Part shown: in pieces, positions 46,216-53,708 of the stretch
Numbering within the stretch: the stretch's first letter is position 1
Layout of the letters: every line of letters begins with the position of its first letter
Assembly: GCA_900315455.1 (NCBI GenBank)
Contig: OMZE01000013.1
Coordinates: forward strand, 49,067 to 113,066
DNA from: an uncultured Prevotellaceae bacterium
GTDB lineage: Bacteria; Bacteroidota; Bacteroidia; Bacteroidales; Bacteroidaceae
DNA: 64,000 bases
Direction: 5' to 3'
Notes under the pieces: model-generated
Seen by the model: the letters and a program-made list of their open reading frames with translations, nothing else
What the model was told of the DNA's origin: nothing
Databases searched by the model: none
Position numbers and translations under genes: made by a program

Positions 46216-46460
46216 CAAAGATACGATTAAGTGAGCGAAAAGCCAAATATATTTGGACTTTTCCGAACGAAGTACCTTCGGCGAAGCCAAAGATAGTGAA
46301 AGCCGAGAGGAACACAAAATAAATCTCTAATTTATTTTTGTTGCCGAGGCGCATCCTATCTTCGCCGCGAAGCGGCAAAGTACGATTAAGCGAGCGGAAA
46401 GCAAAACAAAAATTGATATTTTTGTTTTCTTTCTCGAGTAACGAATTGAGCAACATTTAA
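46216..46460 (-). repeat. Mixed promoter-cassette array upstream of glnS
   Basis: Three units on the minus strand. Unit 1: TTTG (46247-46244)-N20-TATCTTTG (46223-46216). Unit 2: TTTG (46318-46315)-N19-TATCTTTG (46295-46288), essentially identical over about 75 bp to the cassettes at 8761-8922. Unit 3: TTTG (46405-46402)-N19 and TACTTTG (46382-46376), one base short of the -7 consensus. Unit 1 and 3 resemble the msrC type. The 46177-47064 gap contains this array, a hairpin repeat, an inverted repeat and a small-RNA candidate, and no gene. Confidence 0.85.
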
Positions 46461-46481
46461 AGTGAAGTCCTAAATAACATT

Positions 46482-46656
46482 TTTGCCAAACCTTCGGCTT
46501 GGGGGTTCCAACCACTCTTCTTCTTTGAGGTCCAAGCCTTCGGCTTGGATGTTCCAACAACCCCAACCCCTTCTTCATAAGAAGGGGCTTCAACCCCAAC
46601 CCAAGGCCCTTCCCCTCTCCAGGGGAAGGGATGCAACCGCTCGCATCCGCTCGCTC
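46482..46656. repeat. GC-rich hairpin element, copy 1
   Basis: About 175 bp also found at 56808-56998. It contains four hairpins: CCAAACC..GGCTTGG, CCAAGCC..GGCTTGG, CCCCTTCTT..AAGAAGGGG and CCCTTCCCCT..AGGGGAAGGG. A shared 23-bp tail (GTTGCGATTGTT then GTGTTCGCTC) lies at 46729-46751. Confidence 0.8.
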
Positions 46657-46795
46657 ATGATAGTATGAGTACCTTCTACCGAAGGTCAGATACTCTGTCT
46701 TCCATGTAACGATGTTTGAGGTTTCCCATGTTGCGATTGTTTGTGTTCGCTCAAGTATTGTTGCTATTCGTTCATTTTTCTATCTGCAGAAAGGG

Positions 46796-46850
46796 AAAGT
46801 GTACATTTTCTTTCATAAAATTTCATTTTTTTTAAAAGAATGTACACTTT
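46796..46850. other. Inverted repeat AAAGTGTACATT / AATGTACACTTT
   Basis: A perfect 12-bp inverted repeat (46796-46807 with 46839-46850) around a 31-base AT-rich spacer, followed by T's. It lies 35 bases upstream of a perfect promoter. It could be a terminator or a regulatory site. Confidence 0.6.
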
Positions 46851-46884
46851 TTGTTAAAAATATGTCGTAGAGCATAAAAAAATA

Positions 46885-46916
46885 TTTGTTTCAATTAAGA
46901 AAATCCATTATTTTTG
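46885..46916 (+). promoter_or_regulatory. Orphan consensus promoter
   Basis: TTTG (46885-46888), 20-base spacer, TATTTTTG (46909-46916). It points into a stretch with no ORF, ending at a hairpin. Confidence 0.7.
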
Positions 46917-46922
46917 CCACTG

Positions 46923-47010
46923 TTATCCTGAATACAATCTTTTTACCTTAAAAAAGCTAATACCTATTGAGATTGAAGCGCCGCCTCTGTGAAGAGGGGG
47001 CGCTTCGTTT
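46923..47010 (+). ncRNA. Candidate small RNA of about 85 nt
   Basis: From the predicted start near 46923 there is no ATG before a strong hairpin at 46975-47006: an 8-bp outer stem (GAAGCGCC with GGCGCTTC), one mismatch, a 5-bp inner stem and a GTGA tetraloop, then GTTT. The U tract is short, so it may be a structured 3' end. The next gene is on the opposite strand. No known RNA family was recognised. Confidence 0.45.
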
Positions 47011-47064
47011 GGTGGTATGGGATGTAATATTATGAATATTCTTTCCAGTTGGCTATTCTTTGCT

Positions 47065-47562
47065 TTACTTATTCTTGGCTGCGGAAACGACTTCTTGTAT
47101 TTTTTCTATAGTCGTCCTTTGAAATTTAGCGTTTTTCTCCTCGCCATTTTTAGGATAAAAAATAGTTAGCAAATTGCCACTGATTCTGAATCTAAAGGTT
47201 TCCGTGTATGAAGATTCAGGATCCTCATGAATATCAAAGTTTGTTGACCATGTTATGTAGTCCCCATTGACAGACCATTTGCCATTTTCTGAAAGTTCTG
47301 TATATGTATGGTTGCGTTGATGATTGGTGATGACATCCAATTCCACGAATGTTCCGTTTTCTTTAAACCAAAAATAGCAAACGCAGTCAGTGGTTGTCAA
47401 AGGAACGTTTTCTTCTTCATAAAATGGAAGTGTCTCGCTAACCCATGCGCCTACGATGGACGCTTTACCCGTATCGTCTTTGTCATCGTCGTGGCATGAA
47501 ACGAGTATACAGCCTGAAAGGACAATCAAGAAAAAGAAAAGTCTTTTGAATAGGTAATTCAT
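47065..47562 (-). CDS. Lipoprotein, lipocalin-like
   Basis: 165 residues. Lipoprotein signal with the Cys near residue 23 (LVSCHDDDKDD), then SIVGAWVSETLPFY, FKENGTFVELD, NGKWSVNGDYITWS and FRISGNLLTIFYP, the pattern of Bacteroidota lipocalin-like lipoproteins. AT-rich compared with neighbours. It lies 25 bases downstream of mltG, apparently in the same transcript. Confidence 0.75.
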   Translation of the reverse strand: MNYLFKRLFFFLIVLSGCILVSCHDDDKDDTGKASIVGAWVSETLPFYEEENVPLTTTDCVCYFWFKENGTFVELDVITNHQRNHTYTELSENGKWSVNGDYITWSTNFDIHEDPESSYTETFRFRISGNLLTIFYPKNGEEKNAKFQRTTIEKIQEVVSAAKNK

Positions 47563-47587
47563 ATGAATGGCGTTAAGTGGTGTGTAA

Positions 47588-48604
47588 TCATTTCTTTATC
47601 CCTCGGGCGTTGAGCGCCTGGTGGTAGCGGTTGGCGTTGGCCTGGTGCTCTGCCGATGTGCGGGCGAAGTTGTGCGTGCCGCTGAAGTCTTCCTTGGCGC
47701 ACATATAGATGTAGTCGTGGTGCTCGTAGTTGAGCACGGCATCCAGGTCTTCTGCCATGGGGATGCGGATGGGGCCTGGGGGCAGACCTTCGTATTTATA
47801 AGTGTTGTACGGACTGTCGGTGGTGAGCATGCGGTTGAGAATGCGGCGGATGCTGAAGTCCTGCAAGGCGAACTTCACCGTGGGGTCCGACTGCAGCAGC
47901 ATGCCTTTCTTCAGACGGTTGTAATAGAGTCCGGCCACGGTAGGTTTCTCGGCAGTGGCACGGGTCTCCTCTGTTACGATACTTGCCAGGGTGCTCACCT
48001 CGGTCTGGGTCAGTCCCATCGCCTTTGCCTTAGCCTGGCGGTCGCTGTTCCAGAATTTGTCGTATTCTTTCTTCATGCGGTCGAGGAACTCATCCACCGA
48101 CACCGTCCAGTACATGTTGTAGGAGTCGGGGATGAACATGCTCGCGATGGTTTGGCGGTTGAATCCATATCGCTGGCATACGAGTGAGTCGGTGAGCGCG
48201 TTGAGGAGTTCGGTGCTGTCGAGTTCCAACTTGTTCGACACAGCCACTGCCAGTTTGTCGAGGGTGCGTGCCGAGGGGATGGGCACGTTGAGTGGGGTCT
48301 GTTCGCCCCGTTTGAGCATGCTGAAGAGGTTTCGTGTGCTCATGTCGGTGCCTATCTCATACCGTCCTCGGATGATGTTGTCGCCGTAGCCGCGCCATGA
48401 GGCCAGTGTTTGTAAGGCTTTCATGGCATGGGGTTTGCCCCATGCCGAGAGTTTGGTGTATACGGAGTCGATGTTGTCGTCGCGGTCCACGTAGAGGTAT
48501 TTCTTCTCTCCTTCTTTCGAGAAGGGGGTGAGCATGAAGTAGTAGTACGTGCCGAAGGCGGCGATGGCCAGGATGGCGATGATGATAAGGATGGCTTTTT
48601 TCAT
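47588..48604 (-). CDS. mltG: Endolytic murein transglycosylase MltG
   Basis: 338 residues. One N-terminal membrane helix (about 4-23), a LysM-like part, then the YceG domain with the catalytic Glu212 in ASIVTEET, YYNRLKKGMLLQSDPTV and YNTYKYEGLPPGPI. It cleaves nascent glycan strands at the inner membrane. Own promoter; the lipoprotein gene follows. Confidence 0.95.
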   Translation of the reverse strand: MKKAILIIIAILAIAAFGTYYYFMLTPFSKEGEKKYLYVDRDDNIDSVYTKLSAWGKPHAMKALQTLASWRGYGDNIIRGRYEIGTDMSTRNLFSMLKRGEQTPLNVPIPSARTLDKLAVAVSNKLELDSTELLNALTDSLVCQRYGFNRQTIASMFIPDSYNMYWTVSVDEFLDRMKKEYDKFWNSDRQAKAKAMGLTQTEVSTLASIVTEETRATAEKPTVAGLYYNRLKKGMLLQSDPTVKFALQDFSIRRILNRMLTTDSPYNTYKYEGLPPGPIRIPMAEDLDAVLNYEHHDYIYMCAKEDFSGTHNFARTSAEHQANANRYHQALNARGIKK

Positions 48605-48625
48605 TGTCTATGGTTTTCGGTGCTG

Positions 48626-48633
48626 CAAAAGTA
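48626..48633 (-). promoter_or_regulatory. -7 element of mltG
   Basis: TACTTTTG on the minus strand, 22 bases before the start codon; -33 not evident. Confidence 0.5.
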
Positions 48634-48816
48634 GATAAAAAAAAGGATAACTATCTCTGTCTTGTAAAGAATTTAAGTTTTCTTTAGAGGAGATGATGTA
48701 TGAAGAGCGAAAAAACTTGGTTTTTTGCCCAATTCGTTTCATGGGAAAAGCATGGGAAAAATAAGTTTCTCGTCATTTTTCTCTCGCTTGTCCCATAAAA
48801 TAAGACAACTTTGAAT

Positions 48817-48824
48817 TACTTTTG
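48817..48824 (+). promoter_or_regulatory. -7 element of the radical SAM gene
   Basis: TACTTTTG, 29 bases before the ATG at 48854; -33 weak. Confidence 0.55.
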
Positions 48825-48853
48825 CAGAAAGTTACACAAATTACAGAAGAATC

Positions 48854-50143
48854 ATGTTGACGGAGAAAACCATGGAACGGTTGCGGATACTCGCAGAGTC
48901 GGCGAAGTACGACGTGTCGTGCTCGTCGAGCGGTACTGTGCGCAGCGGCCGCAAGGGCATGGTGGGCAACACTGTGGGCGGCGTAGGTATCTGCCACTCG
49001 TTTGCCGATGACGGACGCTGCATCTCACTCCTGAAAGTGATGCTTACGAACCACTGTATATACGACTGCGCCTACTGCATCAACCGCCGCTCCAACGACA
49101 TACGTCGGGCCACTCTCTCGGTGTCGGAACTCGAGGAAATCACTATGGAGTTCTACCGGCGCAACTATATCGAGGGCCTGTTTCTGTCGAGTGGTGTGGT
49201 GCGCACCCCCGACTACACGATGGAGCGGCTGGTGGCTATAGTCCGCGATCTTCGCACGGTTCACCGTTTCAATGGCTATATCCACCTGAAGAGCATCCCC
49301 GGTGCGTCTCAGGAACTGCTTGCCGAGGCAGGACGCTGGGCCGACCGTATGAGCGTGAACATCGAGATTCCCCGTGAGGAGTCACTCAAACTGCTTGCAC
49401 CGGAGAAAGACCACCAGAGTGTTTTCCAGCCCATGCGAATCATCCGGCAGGGCATCCTGGAGAACAAGGAGGAGCGTCGAAAGTTCCGCCATGCCCCCCG
49501 CTTTGTGCCCGCCGGACAGTCGACGCAGATGATTGTGGGCGCCACCAGTGAGACCGACCGCGACATTCTCCAGATGTCGTCGTCGCTCTATGGTCAGGCA
49601 CAGATGCGGCGCGTCTATTATTCAGGGTATGTCAGCGTAAACACCTACGACTCTCGCCTGCCCATCTTGAAACAGCCGCCGCTCGTCCGCGAGAACCGCC
49701 TGTATCAGGCCGACTGGCTGCTGCGGTTCTATCATTTCACTGTTGACGAGATTGTGGACGACCACCATGCTCACCTCGACCTGGAGATAGACCCCAAACT
49801 GGCCTGGGCGCTGCGCCATCCCGAATACTTTCCCGTAGACATCAACAAAGCCGACTATGAACAGTTGCTGCGTGTGCCTGGTCTCGGTACGAAGTCGGCA
49901 TGGCTCATTGTGAACGCACGCCGGTCAGGACGGCTCACTTCCTACCACCTGAAGAAGATGGGCGTGGTGATGAAGAAAGCCAAGTATTTCATCACCTGTG
50001 GCGAACTGACTTCAGCCTACTCGCAGCCCATCGTGGGCATCAACGAACTGCATCCCGAACGCCTGCGCCCAATGCTCGTGTCGAAGGCGCAGCGGAAAAG
50101 GGCGGCTGAAGAAATGCAACTGAAACTGGATTTTGGGGAATGA
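48854..50143 (+). CDS. Radical SAM protein, putative DNA modification/repair
   Basis: 429 residues. The radical SAM cluster is Cys68-x3-Cys72-x2-Cys75 (HCIYDCAYC). The C-terminal part carries a helix-hairpin-helix DNA-binding motif (DINKADYEQLLRVPGLGTKSAWLIVNARRSG, about residues 325-355). This matches a family described as a putative DNA modification/repair radical SAM protein, which regularly pairs with the next gene. The reaction is not known. The stop overlaps the start of the next gene by 4 bases. Confidence 0.9.
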   Translation: MLTEKTMERLRILAESAKYDVSCSSSGTVRSGRKGMVGNTVGGVGICHSFADDGRCISLLKVMLTNHCIYDCAYCINRRSNDIRRATLSVSELEEITMEFYRRNYIEGLFLSSGVVRTPDYTMERLVAIVRDLRTVHRFNGYIHLKSIPGASQELLAEAGRWADRMSVNIEIPREESLKLLAPEKDHQSVFQPMRIIRQGILENKEERRKFRHAPRFVPAGQSTQMIVGATSETDRDILQMSSSLYGQAQMRRVYYSGYVSVNTYDSRLPILKQPPLVRENRLYQADWLLRFYHFTVDEIVDDHHAHLDLEIDPKLAWALRHPEYFPVDINKADYEQLLRVPGLGTKSAWLIVNARRSGRLTSYHLKKMGVVMKKAKYFITCGELTSAYSQPIVGINELHPERLRPMLVSKAQRKRAAEEMQLKLDFGE

Positions 50144-50916
50144 CAGTATATGTTTTCGATGGGACGATGGATGGCCTGCTTTCGGCTGTCTTTGACGCCT
50201 TCCTTCTGAAAGAAGAGCCGGAGCAATTGCTCACGGGCGGTGATGTGCTGCCCCTGTTCTGCGAACGAATCTACAAGGTGACCACCGACGCAGAAAAGGC
50301 ACGCCGTGTGTGGACCGGGCTGGAGAAACAGTTGCCGCGGGCGGCTCTGCGGATCATTTCCACCAGTCAGTTGTCGGAACTGCAAGAACTTTGGCAGCCG
50401 CTCTTTATGCTTGTGTGCAAGGTGTTCCGTCAGGGAAAGGAGGTGGTGAGCAATTTCGCCGACCCCGACGTGCTGACAGTGACACAGATAGCCCGCCGTG
50501 TGGCGCACGAAGCCCACCGCATGATGCAGTTTGTGCGGTTCCAGAAGGCAAAAGACGGTACCTACCTCGCTGTTATCTCACCCGACCATAATGTGCTGCC
50601 CCTTATCGTTGACCATTTTCACGACCGTTTCAACGACCAACCCTGGCTCATCTATGATGCCCGGCGTCATTATGGCTATCACTACGACGGTGAGTCACCG
50701 CCCATCCACATCACTTTTGAAAATGAAACGTCGGTTCCCTTCTCCCTTGCTGACGGGAAACTCTCCGACGATATCCTCAGCAGTGACGACCATCTGCTGC
50801 AAGACCTTTGGCGCACTTACTTCAAGGCTATCTGCATCCGTGAACGTCTGAACCCCCGCAAGCAACTCAACGACATGCCCCGCCGCTATTGGAAGTATTT
50901 GACGGAGAAACAGTAG
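50140..50916 (+). CDS. Putative DNA metabolism protein paired with the radical SAM gene
   Basis: 258 residues, of the family annotated as a probable DNA metabolism protein (TIGR03915-like): TVYVFDGTMDGLLSAVFDAF at the start, HEAHRMMQFVRFQKAKDGTYLAVISPDHNVLPLIVDHF and WLIYDARRHYGYHYD, ending MPRRYWKYLTEKQ. In other bacteria this domain is fused to a uracil-DNA-glycosylase-like domain, which is absent here. Overlap ATGA with the upstream gene indicates coupling. Function unproven. Confidence 0.85.
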   Translation: MTVYVFDGTMDGLLSAVFDAFLLKEEPEQLLTGGDVLPLFCERIYKVTTDAEKARRVWTGLEKQLPRAALRIISTSQLSELQELWQPLFMLVCKVFRQGKEVVSNFADPDVLTVTQIARRVAHEAHRMMQFVRFQKAKDGTYLAVISPDHNVLPLIVDHFHDRFNDQPWLIYDARRHYGYHYDGESPPIHITFENETSVPFSLADGKLSDDILSSDDHLLQDLWRTYFKAICIRERLNPRKQLNDMPRRYWKYLTEKQ

Positions 50917-50935
50917 TCTCTTTTCAGGCCGGGCG

Positions 50936-52246
50936 TCATTTAGCCTGGATGTTCAGCATTCTCAGCACCCACGGTGCTATTGCTGTTTGGCGGATGGTAT
51001 CTTGGTGACTGGGAGCGATGCCGCAACCGTAGGCGATGAGCGTGGTGGCATCCTGACCGCTGATGAAGCCATGTGTGCCACCCGTGCGCTGTTTCACCAC
51101 CTCGCCCGTACGGTCGTTGGTCACCGCTACACCCACTACCGGTTCCAGTGCCAGCACTGCGGCGGGGTCGGCACCCTTTGCCGTGAGTTCCTCCTTCTCC
51201 ACCACACGGAAGAGGCGGCGCTCTGCCTCGGGCAATTCTTCAAGCAAGCGCCGTATGCGCCGCAGCGTGCGCTTGTCGTTGCCCTTGCGCAGATAGAGGA
51301 AACTCGTGTTGCCCCCACCATAGAAACATGCTTTCCACTCACCGCCGGGCCGCTCGCTGAGCAGTCGGGCACGGGTGAGCCATACGTTAGGACTCAGCGT
51401 CAGGCTGTAGTCGCAGAAGCCGTGGTCGCCCATGACAAGCACCACCGTACTGTCCATACGGTGTGTCAGCCTCAGGTTCTCGAGGATGGTGCCCACGGCA
51501 TGGTCGGCACTCGCCACGTCTTGCAGCAGCCGTTGGTTGGGGTGTGTGCCCAGGTCGTGCTGGCTGTAGTCGGTGGTGATGAGGTGGATGGTCATCAGCC
51601 GCGGCTGGTAGTGGTTCATCAGGTAGTTGGCCATGGCTGCTGTGCGCCCGTCGCGCTGCAGCGACCCTGCCTGATAGGTGATGGTATCGAGTTTGCCGCA
51701 GGCATGCTGTTCCAGTTCGTCGAGTATGCCCCGGGGCGTGCACGTCGGTTTGATATACTCCATCTGGTCGCAACTGTAGTCGAGCGACCAGAATTCCGGC
51801 ACGTTGTAGTCGATGTATGGGCTCCCTGTAGACACCGGCCAGAAGAGCGACGCCGTGGTCATCCCCGCCTCATGTGCCCGTTGCCAAATCGTAGGCACGG
51901 CGATGCTGTCGGCATACCAGTAACTGATGCGTGCGGTGTCTTTGTTCCAGAGAAAGGGCCTGTTGTAGAACACCCGATGGCGGGCAGGCACCTCGCCCGT
52001 GACGATGGTGGTGTGCGAGGGGTAGGTGGCTGCCGGCGGCACGCCTATCACGCTGCCTATTCGCAGTCCGTCGCGGCTCATCATCTTCAGAAACGGCGAC
52101 GGCATCAGCGGGTCGTCAATCATCTCTGCCCGCAGGCCGTCGATGGTGATGAGGATGATGTAGCGTGGCTGCTGGGCATGTGCCGACAGGGCGAACCATG
52201 TCAGCAACAAGATGGCCAGTTGGTGTCTAATAGTTTTCTTTCTCAT
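50936..52246 (-). CDS. Exported nucleotide pyrophosphatase/phosphodiesterase (alkaline phosphatase superfamily)
   Basis: 436 residues. Signal peptide to about residue 25 (ALSAHAQQ). Metal-site Asp35 in ITIDGLR, nucleophile Thr74 in ATYPSHTT, TTDYSQHDLGTHPN, VLVMGDHGF and GGTHGFIS match the NPP family. It hydrolyses phosphodiesters or pyrophosphates, probably in the periplasm. It begins 9 bases after the SusD-like gene and is the last gene of the SusC-SusD operon. Confidence 0.9.
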   Translation of the reverse strand: MRKKTIRHQLAILLLTWFALSAHAQQPRYIILITIDGLRAEMIDDPLMPSPFLKMMSRDGLRIGSVIGVPPAATYPSHTTIVTGEVPARHRVFYNRPFLWNKDTARISYWYADSIAVPTIWQRAHEAGMTTASLFWPVSTGSPYIDYNVPEFWSLDYSCDQMEYIKPTCTPRGILDELEQHACGKLDTITYQAGSLQRDGRTAAMANYLMNHYQPRLMTIHLITTDYSQHDLGTHPNQRLLQDVASADHAVGTILENLRLTHRMDSTVVLVMGDHGFCDYSLTLSPNVWLTRARLLSERPGGEWKACFYGGGNTSFLYLRKGNDKRTLRRIRRLLEELPEAERRLFRVVEKEELTAKGADPAAVLALEPVVGVAVTNDRTGEVVKQRTGGTHGFISGQDATTLIAYGCGIAPSHQDTIRQTAIAPWVLRMLNIQAK

Positions 52247-52255
52247 GTCTTTGGG

Positions 52256-53677
52256 TCATTCAAACGGTGCCGCGTCGGATGTGCGGGCGTTTTCTACGAT
52301 GATGCGGTTCATGTTGTGGGCGATGGTAACCGTTTTCGCCTCGTCGTCGACAGTGAACTCGTCGAGACCGTAGTTGCGTGGCACGAACTGCGGTATCCAT
52401 GCCTCGGTATACGATGCCCCGTTGGTGGTGTTGGCGGCCTCTACCTCGCAGAGTGGCAGGCGGATGCCCAGGTCGGCAGGACGGCGCCCCTCGGCGAAGA
52501 AGATTTCCTGGCGCATGAGGTATACGAGTTCGAGTGCACTGTCGTGGTTGTCGAGCCCGTCGATCATTGCCTGTGTCACCGAGGTGCCAGAGATATAAGG
52601 TATGGAGATGAGACAGGGCGGACGGCGGTCGATAATCAGGTGGCTGCGCAGCGAGTCGTTGGGAGAAGCCTGCACACGGTAGGAGGGGTCGTTGGGAAAC
52701 GCCTTCAGTCCGCCGTTGTAGCGTCCTTCGAGTTGGTCGTTGATATCTGTCTGCACCGGGCGCGACTTCACCAATGCCAGCAGTGCGGTGAGTTGCCGCT
52801 TCGCCTCGCCCAGGTCGTTGGCTGCCAGTGCTGCCTCGGCAAGGATAAGGTAGTTCTCCTCGGCCTTGGCGATGGTGATGGGGCACTGGTCGGTGCTGCT
52901 CATCTGGAAGTATTTCGGGTCGAGGAAGTCGAGACGTGGCAGCGGCTGGAACCAGTCGCTCCAGATGGCCTCCTGGGCACCGCTGAGCACACCGTTCTTG
53001 CTGTCGAAGTGCACCTGGCGGCAGAGGTCGCCAGAGGCGGAAAGTGCCTGGCGGGCATGTGCCACCGCCTGCTCGCGGTCGCCGATGCGGTGGGCGGCAC
53101 GTGCATAGAGGGTATGCACGAAGGCTCGGTCGTCGGCAGTCTGTGCCAGTGGCAGAGCCTCGTCGAGCACCTCCATGGCCTTTCGCATCTGTCCGTTCCA
53201 TTCCACGGCATCACCGCCATTCTCCATGGGCAGGGCGCGGAAGAAGTCGCCGGCGAGCACGAAGGAATAGGCCTTGATGCAGAGCAGGTGGAAGCGCTGG
53301 GCATCGGTGGTGGCGGCATCGGCCTTCGCCACTGTCGTCAGACCGTAGTCGGCCATCTCGCGCAGTGCCCCCACGTGGCGCTGCAGGTTGGTGACGTCGG
53401 CGTCGGTATAGAGCAGTTGCGGCACGTCGAACACCTTGCTTGAGCGGGTGTAGTTGTTGAAATAGTTGTCGGAGAGAATCTCCATCAGTTCCACGAAGTC
53501 CGACATATGGAGGGCAAACTCCTTCTCCGTGCCGTTCACCCAGGTTTCCATGGGGTTGTCGGAATGGAGGAAGGTCGACTCGTCGACGTTGGGGTTGACG
53601 ATTTCGTCGGGGCTTACCAGGTCGCAGCCTGCGAGCAACAGTGCTGCCATCATCATGGGGAAATATCTCATTTTCAT
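52256..53677 (-). CDS. SusD/RagB-like surface lipoprotein
   Basis: 473 residues. Lipoprotein signal with Cys about residue 17 (MMMAALLLAGCDLVSP). The helical TPR-like SusD fold is supported by YFNNYTRSSKVFD, KAYSFVLAGDFFRALPM, AKAEENYLILAEAALAANDLGEAKRQLTALL and the C-terminal RQEIFFAEGRRPADLGIRLP. It should cap the SusC-like transporter 31 bases upstream. The ATG at 53677 fits the lipoprotein signal. Confidence 0.9.
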   Translation of the reverse strand: MKMRYFPMMMAALLLAGCDLVSPDEIVNPNVDESTFLHSDNPMETWVNGTEKEFALHMSDFVELMEILSDNYFNNYTRSSKVFDVPQLLYTDADVTNLQRHVGALREMADYGLTTVAKADAATTDAQRFHLLCIKAYSFVLAGDFFRALPMENGGDAVEWNGQMRKAMEVLDEALPLAQTADDRAFVHTLYARAAHRIGDREQAVAHARQALSASGDLCRQVHFDSKNGVLSGAQEAIWSDWFQPLPRLDFLDPKYFQMSSTDQCPITIAKAEENYLILAEAALAANDLGEAKRQLTALLALVKSRPVQTDINDQLEGRYNGGLKAFPNDPSYRVQASPNDSLRSHLIIDRRPPCLISIPYISGTSVTQAMIDGLDNHDSALELVYLMRQEIFFAEGRRPADLGIRLPLCEVEAANTTNGASYTEAWIPQFVPRNYGLDEFTVDDEAKTVTIAHNMNRIIVENARTSDAAPFE

Positions 53678-53708
53678 CTTGTTGTCTTGGATAATGGTGA
53701 ACAATCTG

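Noticed and set aside
46483-46668. 61-codon open frame in the GC-rich hairpin element
   Set aside because: The other copy at 56812 does not keep the frame; the hairpins explain the conservation better.
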